38,872 nucleotides of DNA, from positions 1-38,872 of the forward strand of contig JAODND010000011.1 in NCBI GenBank assembly GCA_025465465.1, in the 5' to 3' direction. A program made the translations under genes and the position numbers. The stretch comes from Frankiales bacterium (GTDB lineage Bacteria; Actinomycetota; Actinomycetes; Mycobacteriales; SCTD01). The notes below the pieces were generated by a model that was not told the origin of the DNA, made no database searches, and saw only the letters and a program-made list of their open reading frames with translations. This document shows, piece after piece, positions 23,900 through 30,675 of this stretch; the first letter of the stretch is position 1, and the number at the start of each line of letters is the position of its first letter.

Positions 23900-24048
23900 T
23901 ATCGCGCAAGGGCGATCGAGGCCCTTGGCTGACGTCGTCGGGCGGCAGGGTGACTACCCTGTTTCATCTGCGTTGTGATGTGTGCACGCTGGCACATAAC
24001 GGGCATACTTCGCGAGACACGCAGGCCTGAACCCAGAACGCAGGTCAC

Positions 24049-24258
24049 ATGGCGAGTTCTCGTGGCACTGGCAAGGGGCGGTTTCGGCGACGCTCCGAAT
24101 CGCCGTCCAAGCCGCGCTTCCTGCTGGGCTGTGACACCTGCGAGGTGTCGGAAGCGCTTCCGACCGCTGCAGCCATCGCGGCGTTCTTCGAGATCCACGG
24201 GGAGGGTCACCGTACGTGGATCGACCTGTCCGGCGGCGGCTTCCGACTCCCTGAGTAG
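24049..24258 (+). CDS. Small protein of unknown function with a CxxC motif
   Basis: The predicted 69-residue protein has a basic N terminus (KGRFRRRSE) and a compact C-terminal part, LLGCDTCEVSEALPT...HGEGHRTWIDL, with a CxxC motif that could bind metal. I do not recognise the family. Promoter-like elements TTGTGA and CATAAC lie upstream near 23973-23999, which supports a real gene. The ATG is preceded by GCAGG. The coding frame is open and the base use fits its neighbours, but the gene is short and could be spurious. Confidence 0.45.
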   Translation: MASSRGTGKGRFRRRSESPSKPRFLLGCDTCEVSEALPTAAAIAAFFEIHGEGHRTWIDLSGGGFRLPE

Positions 24259-24306
24259 GACGACGCGAAGGTTGCCCAGTGGCGCCGTCGGGGGAAGGAT
24301 CGGCGC

Positions 24307-24540
24307 ATGGACGACGACCTGCACCGGCGCATCGACGACATGGTCACCGAGGAGCACACCCTGCGCGGGAGTGGCCACGAGGTCACCGACGCGGACAGGG
24401 CCCGGCTGCGCCAGCTTGAAGTCTCGCTCGATCGGGCCTGGGATCTGCTCCGGCAGCGACAGGCGTTGCGTGACACGGGTGCTGATCCGCAGACCGCGCG
24501 CGAGCGGTCCGCCGACACCGTGGAGGGCTACCTCGGCTGA
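24307..24540 (+). CDS. DUF2630 family protein
   Basis: The 77-residue, mostly helical acidic protein matches DUF2630: MDDDLHRRIDDMVTEEHTLR at the start, then LRQLEVSLDRAWDLLRQRQALRDTGADP, and a C-terminal ARERSADTVEGYLG. The family is common and conserved in actinobacteria and has no known function. The ATG follows GGAAGGA at a good distance. The gene stands 48 bases after the preceding small gene and lies before the EAL gene, but a separate promoter precedes the latter, so an operon is not assumed. Confidence 0.8.
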   Translation: MDDDLHRRIDDMVTEEHTLRGSGHEVTDADRARLRQLEVSLDRAWDLLRQRQALRDTGADPQTARERSADTVEGYLG

Positions 24541-24559
24541 CCGCATCGCCCCGCTATCG

Positions 24560-24593
24560 CACCGTTAAAGATCTTTGTACGGTGTGCCGACGA
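24560..24593 (+). promoter_or_regulatory. Dyad and WhiG/FliA-like promoter before the EAL gene
   Basis: CACCGT (24560-24565) pairs with ACGGTG (24579-24584) around a perfect AAAGATCTTT palindrome (24567-24576). The same region reads TAAA (24566-24569), 16 bases, then GCCGACGA (24586-24593), which matches the TAAA-N15/16-GCCGATAA form of FliA/WhiG-type promoters at all but two -10 positions. Either feature could control the EAL gene. Confidence 0.4.
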
Positions 24594-24619
24594 TCTTGGT
24601 GGGGCGGAGGAGGGCAGTC

Positions 24620-26056
24620 ATGTCCAAGCGCTCGATGCACCGGTTCGTGTGCGTCATGGTCGTGCAGACGGTGGTGATGCTGCTGGCCCTCGGTCATGAC
24701 GTGCTGCAGTTCGCGCCGGGCCGAGGCGGTGCACGCCTGGCGTTCGCGGCGGGGGGCTTTGCGTGGTTGGTGCTGGCAACGGTCACCACCGCCGGTGTGA
24801 CGGCCTCCATGGTCGCGGCGCGCCGCGCCCTGCACGTCAAGGCCGAGGTGATCGCCACGACGGAGGCGCTCTCCCGGGACTGGATCTGGGAGGCCGACCT
24901 GGACTACCGGCTCACCCACACCAACGATGCGGTGCGCGACTTCCTGGGCTACGAGCCGAGTTCCCTGCTCGGCGACACCCTGTCGCACATCGTCGCGCCC
25001 GATGCGCTGCCGACCATGGAGTCCCTCGTCGACCAGAACCTGCAGGAGCGCGGCACGCCGGTGCTGGACGGCCCCATCGAGGTGCCATGGATCCACGCGG
25101 ACGGGCACACGGTCGTGCTGCAGGGCACGACCTCTGCCATTCACGACGAGCAGGGGGCCGTCGTGGGCTACCGCGGGACCCGACGCATGCTCACCGACGC
25201 GATGATGGCTGAGCGGATCGTGGCTGCGGGCGCCGGCAGGGTGCGTCGGCTGCTGGACGACGAAGCGGTCGACATCGCGTTGCAGCCCATCATCGACCTG
25301 ACGACCGGCCGGCTCGCTGGCGTCGAGGCGCTGGCCCGGTTTCGGGACGGTCGCCCACCCGACGTGTGGTTCCGGGAGGCGATCGAGGCGGGCATGGGCC
25401 TCGACCTGGACCGGCTCACGTTCATGGCCGCCCTGGACCTCCTCCCTGCCCTCCCGGAGACGTGTCAGCTGTCGATCAACGCGACTCCTGAGTTGCTCAG
25501 TGACCACGCGTTCCAGCAGCGCATGATGACGTCGGGCCTGGCCTGCGAGCGGATCATCGTCGAGGTGACGGAGCACGTCCGCATCGGGTCCTACGACGAC
25601 GTGGCCGCGGCCCTCGCTCCCTTGCGGGAGCGCGGTGTCAAGCTCGCCGTCGATGACACCGGCGCCGGGTTTGCCTCGCTCACCCACGTGCTGCAGCTCC
25701 GGCCGGACATCATCAAGGTCGACCGCTCCCTCGTCCACCAGGTGGCGAGCGACCCGGCCCGGCGCTCCGTGATCACGTCCCTCGTGCTGCTCGCCCTCGA
25801 TCTCGGTGCCTCGGTCACCGCGGAGGGCGTCGAGACGCCCAGCGAGCTGGAGATGCTGGCGACGATGGGAGCCGACCATGCCCAGGGCTTCCTGATGGCG
25901 CGACCCAGCATCGATCGGGCCCGTTGGGCACGCTGGTGGGAGCGCAACTGGCTGCAGGGCTCGGGCCTCGACACCTCGACCGCGACGGCCACGAGCTCGG
26001 GCGTCACGCCGGCGATCGGCGACGGGCGGTTCGTCGCAGACCTGCACCGACCCTGA
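24620..26056 (+). CDS. Membrane PAS-EAL cyclic-di-GMP phosphodiesterase
   Basis: This 478-residue protein has two N-terminal membrane spans (about 8-26 and 38-58), a PAS domain (about 80-190, DWIWEADLDYRLTHTNDAV... to GYRGTRRMLTD) and a C-terminal EAL domain (about 205-455) that opens linear cyclic-di-GMP. All key catalytic and Mg2+-binding parts are visible: GVEALARF (Glu236), SINATPELL, VEVTEH, AVDDTGAGFAS, IKVDRSLV and AEGVETPSELE. It is therefore expected to be active. No GGDEF domain is present, so it should lower cyclic-di-GMP in answer to the PAS input. The ATG at 24620 follows GGAGGAGGG. An upstream TTG adding 15 residues is unlikely. Confidence 0.9.
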   Translation: MSKRSMHRFVCVMVVQTVVMLLALGHDVLQFAPGRGGARLAFAAGGFAWLVLATVTTAGVTASMVAARRALHVKAEVIATTEALSRDWIWEADLDYRLTHTNDAVRDFLGYEPSSLLGDTLSHIVAPDALPTMESLVDQNLQERGTPVLDGPIEVPWIHADGHTVVLQGTTSAIHDEQGAVVGYRGTRRMLTDAMMAERIVAAGAGRVRRLLDDEAVDIALQPIIDLTTGRLAGVEALARFRDGRPPDVWFREAIEAGMGLDLDRLTFMAALDLLPALPETCQLSINATPELLSDHAFQQRMMTSGLACERIIVEVTEHVRIGSYDDVAAALAPLRERGVKLAVDDTGAGFASLTHVLQLRPDIIKVDRSLVHQVASDPARRSVITSLVLLALDLGASVTAEGVETPSELEMLATMGADHAQGFLMARPSIDRARWARWWERNWLQGSGLDTSTATATSSGVTPAIGDGRFVADLHRP

Positions 26057-26087
26057 CTCGCACCGGGTCCACGACGGGTCCGGTCCC

Positions 26088-26104
26088 ACCTACCTAGCGG
26101 TCAG
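26088..26104. promoter_or_regulatory. Operator candidate shared with the rhamnosidase/esterase gap
   Basis: ACCTACCTAGCGGTCAG occurs here, 25 bases before the CocE-like start, and again exactly at 30586-30602. The right arm GGTCAG is kept while the left arm of the other copy (CTGACC) is CCCACC here. The size and dyad form suit a TetR-family repressor; no such gene is in the window. Confidence 0.6.
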
Positions 26105-26129
26105 CAGGGAAGTGTGTTGGGATTCCCGG

Positions 26130-27950
26130 ATGCAACGCAACGCGCTGCGCGTGGCCCTCCCGGCCCTGGCGCTGGCGGCTTTGATGGCGGTTCCCGCCCA
26201 CGCAGGTCCCGCGAGCAGCTACGGCGTCCAGGAGCAGGTCAACGCACCGTTCACCATGGCCGACGGGACGACGCTGGTGGGCAGCGTCTACTACCCGGCC
26301 GACCCCGCCACCGGCGAGCGGGCGGCCGGCCGCTTCCCCGTCCTGGTGACGATGACGCCCTACGGCAGCTGGGACGGCAACAGCCACGTGTCGCCGCATC
26401 TCCCGAACGGCGGCTCGGACGACTCCATCCTGCGCTTCTTCGCCCAGCACGGATACATCGGCCTCGAGGTCGACAGCAGGGGCTCGGGTCGTTCCGAGGG
26501 GCTGTTCACCGTCCTCGACCCGCAGCAGAGCGTCGACTACGTGCAGGTCATCGACATCGCCGCCCACCACCTCAGCGGGTCCAACGGCGTGGTCGGGTTG
26601 ACGGGTATGTCCTACCGCGGGCTCAACCAGCTCCTGGTGGGCGGCCTGCTGCGGCCGGGGACCCCCGTCAAGGCGATGGCCCCCGCAAGCGCCGGGGCTT
26701 CTGTCTTCGACGACCCGTTCGTGCAGGGCGGGATCGCGTCGCAGTTCTGGTACGCCTACCCCGGCATCCTTGGCGTCAGCGCGGCGCCACCGGCCGACCA
26801 GGACGCCGCCCCCGGCGGCGCTGATCCGCGGCTCGCGACCGTCGCGGCCGACCGCGCCCGGTCGGCCCACAACCTCAGCGACATGGTCACCCAGACGCTG
26901 AGCGGCGGTCCGATCGCCTACCGCGACGGCTGGTGGCAGCAGCGCGAGCCGATCCACGCGACGCAAGCCATCGTCGACGCCGGCATCCCGGTGCTGCTCA
27001 CGACCGGCACGACCGACTTCTTCCCGCGCGGCGCCTTTCGGATGTACACCGCCTTGCAGAGCGTGGCCCACGGCGGCTCGCCGTACGACGCGATGAACCC
27101 CGGCTGGAAACCGGACCGGCGGTTCCAGCTGGTCTACGGCAAGGACTACACCGACGGGGACTTCTCGTTCTGGCTGTCCTATGAGCTGCAGTGGTACGAC
27201 CACTGGCTCAAGGGCAAGGCCAACGGCGTCGCCAGCTCCGACCGCACCCTGCACCTGCAGGACCAGCTCGGTCGGTGGTCGGCCCCGCCGCGCGGCACCT
27301 ATCCGATGACCCAGCAGGACGCCCGGCTCTACCTCGACGACGGCTCCCGGCTGTCTGCGTCGCGGCCCACCTCGGCGACGAGGTTGCCGGAGCTGCCCTG
27401 GCAGCCGGAGACGACCAGCCTCACCTTCACCGGGCCCCCGTACGCGCAGGGTGCGACGGTCGACGGGCCGGTGACGGTCAGCCTGTCCATGCGCTCGACG
27501 ACTCCGCAGGTCGAGCTGATCGCGCAGCTCAACGACGTCGCACCCGACGGGACCGTCACGACGGCCGTCCCGGGGTTCGAGGTCGACGGTGACCTGGCCG
27601 GCACCCTGCGCGCGGTCGACCCGGGGAAGAGCTGGTACGGCGCCGCCGGCACCCTGATCTCCCCGCACCACCCGTACTCGCGGGCGAGTGAGCGCACCGT
27701 GCCGATCGGCACACCCCAGCGCTACGACCTCGAGCTGCACCCGCGGGTCTGGAGCCTCGCACCGGGCCACCGGCTGCAGCTGGTGCTCAGCTCCCAGAGC
27801 AACCGGCTCGTCCCGACCTTGCCGCAGCTGCGCGCGCTGGCGGGAGGGACGTATTCGTTCGTCGCCGGCCAGTCGTGGTTGACGGTCCCGGTGCTGCCCC
27901 CGCACGCCTTCCCCGTCACTGCTGACCCGACGACGACCGGCCTGCGATGA
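26130..27950 (+). CDS. Secreted CocE/NonD-type alpha/beta-hydrolase with His-to-Asp change
   Basis: This 606-residue exported hydrolase has a signal peptide (about 1-25, cut near AHA-GPA) and the X-Pro dipeptidyl-peptidase/CocE fold. It has the oxyanion-side MTPYGSWDG, GSGRSEG, the nucleophile Ser161 in LTGMSYRG, and Asp296 in GTTDFFPRG. A C-terminal jelly-roll domain starts near 425 (LTFTGPPYAQGATVDGP) and ends at the frequent HRLQLVLSSQSNRL motif. The catalytic His usually lies in GPWxHG. The aligned segment here reads VYGKDYTDGD, placing Asp342 where the His is expected. The enzyme may therefore be weak, use another His, or be a binding protein. It ends 12 bases from the converging rhamnosidase gene and shares an operator-like element with the GH78 region. 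Confidence 0.82.
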   Translation: MQRNALRVALPALALAALMAVPAHAGPASSYGVQEQVNAPFTMADGTTLVGSVYYPADPATGERAAGRFPVLVTMTPYGSWDGNSHVSPHLPNGGSDDSILRFFAQHGYIGLEVDSRGSGRSEGLFTVLDPQQSVDYVQVIDIAAHHLSGSNGVVGLTGMSYRGLNQLLVGGLLRPGTPVKAMAPASAGASVFDDPFVQGGIASQFWYAYPGILGVSAAPPADQDAAPGGADPRLATVAADRARSAHNLSDMVTQTLSGGPIAYRDGWWQQREPIHATQAIVDAGIPVLLTTGTTDFFPRGAFRMYTALQSVAHGGSPYDAMNPGWKPDRRFQLVYGKDYTDGDFSFWLSYELQWYDHWLKGKANGVASSDRTLHLQDQLGRWSAPPRGTYPMTQQDARLYLDDGSRLSASRPTSATRLPELPWQPETTSLTFTGPPYAQGATVDGPVTVSLSMRSTTPQVELIAQLNDVAPDGTVTTAVPGFEVDGDLAGTLRAVDPGKSWYGAAGTLISPHHPYSRASERTVPIGTPQRYDLELHPRVWSLAPGHRLQLVLSSQSNRLVPTLPQLRALAGGTYSFVAGQSWLTVPVLPPHAFPVTADPTTTGLR

Positions 27951-27962
27951 GCCGGGCATCGG

Positions 27963-30542
27963 TCAGGCTCGGCTCCAGCGCTGGGCGATGGCGGCGGCAA
28001 CGTCGTAGCTGAGCTTCACGTGTCCCGAGCCGAGCTGGCGGGTCTCGTCAGCACCGGGCAGCACCAGCTCGGCCGTCGTGCCCGCCGGCACGTCCACGGC
28101 CAGCTCGACGCGGGTGCCCTCGACCGACCACGAGCAGGCGAGCAAGCCGTAAGGGGTCTCGAGCCGGGTGGTCGCCCACGTCAGGCCGCCGCCGGGATGC
28201 GGGGCGATGCGTGCTCGCTGGTAGCCGGGCTCCAGTGCCGACAGCCCCCCGACATAGGTGTGCAGCCATTCTCCGACCGCCCCCAGGGCGTAGTGGTTGA
28301 ACGACGTCATCTGCTCGCCGTTGACCGTGCCGTCGGGCAGCAGCGCGTCCCACCGCTCCCAGATCGTGGTGGCGTCCAGTGTGACGGGGTGCAGCCAGGA
28401 CGGGCTCTCGGTCTGGACGAGCAGCCGGAACGCGGTGTCCTCGTGGCCGGTCGAGGACAGCGCTTGCGCGATCCGCGGCGTGCCCATGAAGCCGGTCGCG
28501 ATCGTGTGGCGTGCTTCGCCGACCAGCGCGGCCAGGCGAGCGGCTGACGCGTCGCGCAGGGGCTCGGGCACCAGGTCCATCGTGAGGGCCAGTGCATAGG
28601 CGGTCTGCGCGTCGGAGGACGCGTGGCCGTCGGGCCTCAGGTACGCCCGCTGGAACGCGACCCGCACCGCATCGGCGTGCTCGACCCAGCGCCGGGCGTC
28701 GTCCTCCCTGCCGAGAAGGCCGGCGACGCGTGCGAGCACCCGCGCCGAGTGGTGGGCGTACGCCGTGGCGGCGAGGTGCGGATCGCACCTGGCCTCGGCC
28801 GGTCTTTCCGGCGGTGCCGTGGGATCGAGCCAGTCGCCGAACTGGAAGCCGGTGTCCCAGAGGTGGGTGGATCCCATGAGGGCGGCGACCTTGCGGACCC
28901 ACGCCTGCATGCTGTCGTACTGGCGCGCCAGCAGCTCGATGTCACCGCTTGCCTGGAACACGTCCCACGGCACGAGCACCGACGCGTCTCCCCAGGCTGC
29001 CGCGGCCAACGGAGGTCGGACCCGCTCCACCGGCGGGTCGGGAACGATGAAGGGCACCCCGCCGTCGGTGCGCTGGTCGTGGGCCAGGTCGGTGAGCCAG
29101 GAGGACAGGAAGCCGACGCTGTCGAAGAGGAAGGCCGCCGTCGGAGCGAAGACCTGGATGTCACCTGTCCAACCGAGCCGCTCGTCTCGTTGCGGGCAGT
29201 CGGTCGGGATCGACACGACGTTGCCACGCATGGACCACACGATGTTCTGGTGCAGCCGGTCCACCAGCGGGTCGGAGCAGGAGAACTCGCCGGTGCGCCG
29301 CAGGTCGGAGTGCACGACGACGGCCGTGAACGCGGCCGGGTCGAGCTCTCCCGGCCAGCCGGACACCTCGACGTACCGGAAGCCGTGCACGGTGAAGGAC
29401 GGCTCCCACGTCTCGGGCGGTCCGCCACGCAGGACGTAGCGATCGGTTGCCCTCGCGGTGCGCAAGGTCCGGGTGCACAGCTCACCGTGCTCGAGGACCT
29501 CGCCGTGCCGGAGGACGACCTCGCAGCCCGCCGATCCCTGGACGGTGAGACGGACCCGGCCCGCAAGGTTCTGCCCGAAGTCGAGGACAGCCTTGCCGGC
29601 GGGGGTCCTGATGACCTCCTGCACGGCAAGCTCCTCGGTGCGTCGGACCGGGGGCGACAACGGCGCGGCGAGCAGGTCCAGAGCGGGAGCATCCGGCAGC
29701 AGGGCCGCCGCGCCGGCAACCGTCCAGCCGACCCGGGCGTCGTAGGTCTCCCCGTCGTAGAGGTCGGCACCCCGCACCGGACCGGTGCCGGCGGACCACG
29801 TCTCGTCGGTGCAGAGCACGTGCCTGCTGCCGTCCTCGCAGGTCACCTCGAGCTGTGCCAGCGCGGCCGTCCGCGCGCCGTAGACATCCAGGTTGCCCTC
29901 GCCGCCGATGCGGCCGCGATACCAGCCGTCTGCGACCACCAGGGCGAGCTCGTTGTCGCCGGCCCGGAGCAGCCGCGTGACGTCGTAGGTCTGAGAGGTC
30001 AGCCGATGCGCATAGCTCGTCCATCCCGGTGCGAGTGCGTCGTCTCCGACCACCTGTCCGTTGACGGTCGCGGTGTAGACGCCGAGCGAGGTGGAGTAGA
30101 GCCTCGCGCGCACGGCCGGGCTGGGCAGCTGCAGCGCGCTGCTGAACCGCACAGCCGGGCGTGACGGACCTGCGGGCTCCTCCCAGGAGGCGGTGACGAA
30201 GCGCGCGGTCCAGTCGGCGGCCGAGAGCAGCCCGGTCTCGAGCTCGGTCGGCCGGCTCCAGTCCGACGCCGAGCCATCGGCACCCCAGACCCGGACCCTG
30301 GCCTCGATCCTCGTCCGGGGTCCCAGGTCGGCCGCACGCCACGGGACGAGGACCTGCTCGGAGCCCTCGACCCGGCCGCTCGTCCACCGCAGGTCGCCGT
30401 CGAGGCCGATCTCGTAGGCCGCCTGCAGCCAGCCGGGGGAGGACGTCGCGGTCGTCCAGGACAACCGTGGCCGCCCGGTCCCGATCCCGAGCGGTTCCCG
30501 GACGTGCTCGACCCGCGGCGGGCTCACGACGGGGACGCTCAC
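27963..30542 (-). CDS. Alpha-L-rhamnosidase, GH78
   Basis: The 859-residue enzyme has the GH78 domain order: N-terminal beta-sandwich domains (about 1-310, with FSSALQL...RARLYSTSLGVYTATVNGQ), a concanavalin-like domain, an (alpha/alpha)6 catalytic barrel (about 420-760) and a C-terminal beta-sandwich. The catalytic region shows DCPQRDERLGWTGD (about 445-458), whose Glu in RDE is the expected general acid, and TIWERWDAL (about 728) for the base. No signal peptide is seen, so it acts inside the cell on imported rhamnosides. The GTG start follows AAAGGTGG. It diverges from the anchored esterase gene and probably releases rhamnose before the GH1 enzyme removes glucose. Confidence 0.93.
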   Translation of the reverse strand: MSVPVVSPPRVEHVREPLGIGTGRPRLSWTTATSSPGWLQAAYEIGLDGDLRWTSGRVEGSEQVLVPWRAADLGPRTRIEARVRVWGADGSASDWSRPTELETGLLSAADWTARFVTASWEEPAGPSRPAVRFSSALQLPSPAVRARLYSTSLGVYTATVNGQVVGDDALAPGWTSYAHRLTSQTYDVTRLLRAGDNELALVVADGWYRGRIGGEGNLDVYGARTAALAQLEVTCEDGSRHVLCTDETWSAGTGPVRGADLYDGETYDARVGWTVAGAAALLPDAPALDLLAAPLSPPVRRTEELAVQEVIRTPAGKAVLDFGQNLAGRVRLTVQGSAGCEVVLRHGEVLEHGELCTRTLRTARATDRYVLRGGPPETWEPSFTVHGFRYVEVSGWPGELDPAAFTAVVVHSDLRRTGEFSCSDPLVDRLHQNIVWSMRGNVVSIPTDCPQRDERLGWTGDIQVFAPTAAFLFDSVGFLSSWLTDLAHDQRTDGGVPFIVPDPPVERVRPPLAAAAWGDASVLVPWDVFQASGDIELLARQYDSMQAWVRKVAALMGSTHLWDTGFQFGDWLDPTAPPERPAEARCDPHLAATAYAHHSARVLARVAGLLGREDDARRWVEHADAVRVAFQRAYLRPDGHASSDAQTAYALALTMDLVPEPLRDASAARLAALVGEARHTIATGFMGTPRIAQALSSTGHEDTAFRLLVQTESPSWLHPVTLDATTIWERWDALLPDGTVNGEQMTSFNHYALGAVGEWLHTYVGGLSALEPGYQRARIAPHPGGGLTWATTRLETPYGLLACSWSVEGTRVELAVDVPAGTTAELVLPGADETRQLGSGHVKLSYDVAAAIAQRWSRA

Positions 30543-30582
30543 GGTGCCACCTTTCCGCGGGCGCGGGGCGGCCGCATCCCCA

Positions 30583-30602
30583 CTGACCTACCTAGCGGTC
30601 AG
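30583..30602. promoter_or_regulatory. Dyad operator between rhamnosidase and esterase genes
   Basis: CTGACC (30583-30588) and GGTCAG (30597-30602) form a perfect dyad around eight bases. Its last 17 bases are identical to 26088-26104. It lies in the 133-base divergent gap between the two genes, so one repressor could control both. Confidence 0.65.
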
Positions 30603-30675
30603 AAGGTTAGCCCACTACGCTGCCGTGAAAGCCAGGCGCAACCCCCGAGCGCTCCCTCGCAGACGCGGAGGCACC

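Noticed and set aside
23946..23961. Terminator hairpin CAGGGT-N4-ACCCTG followed by TTT
   Set aside because: No forward gene ends just upstream; it lies upstream of the reverse-strand AraC-type gene and is more likely an operator, with weak support.
26094..27959. Long open frame (621 codons) opposite the CocE-like gene
   Set aside because: It is Arg/Gly/Val-rich with no domain, and the forward frame encodes a full hydrolase with signal peptide; long antisense frames are usual in GC-rich DNA.
28623..30164. Forward frame of 513 codons opposite the rhamnosidase
   Set aside because: No recognisable domain; the reverse strand carries the complete GH78 enzyme.
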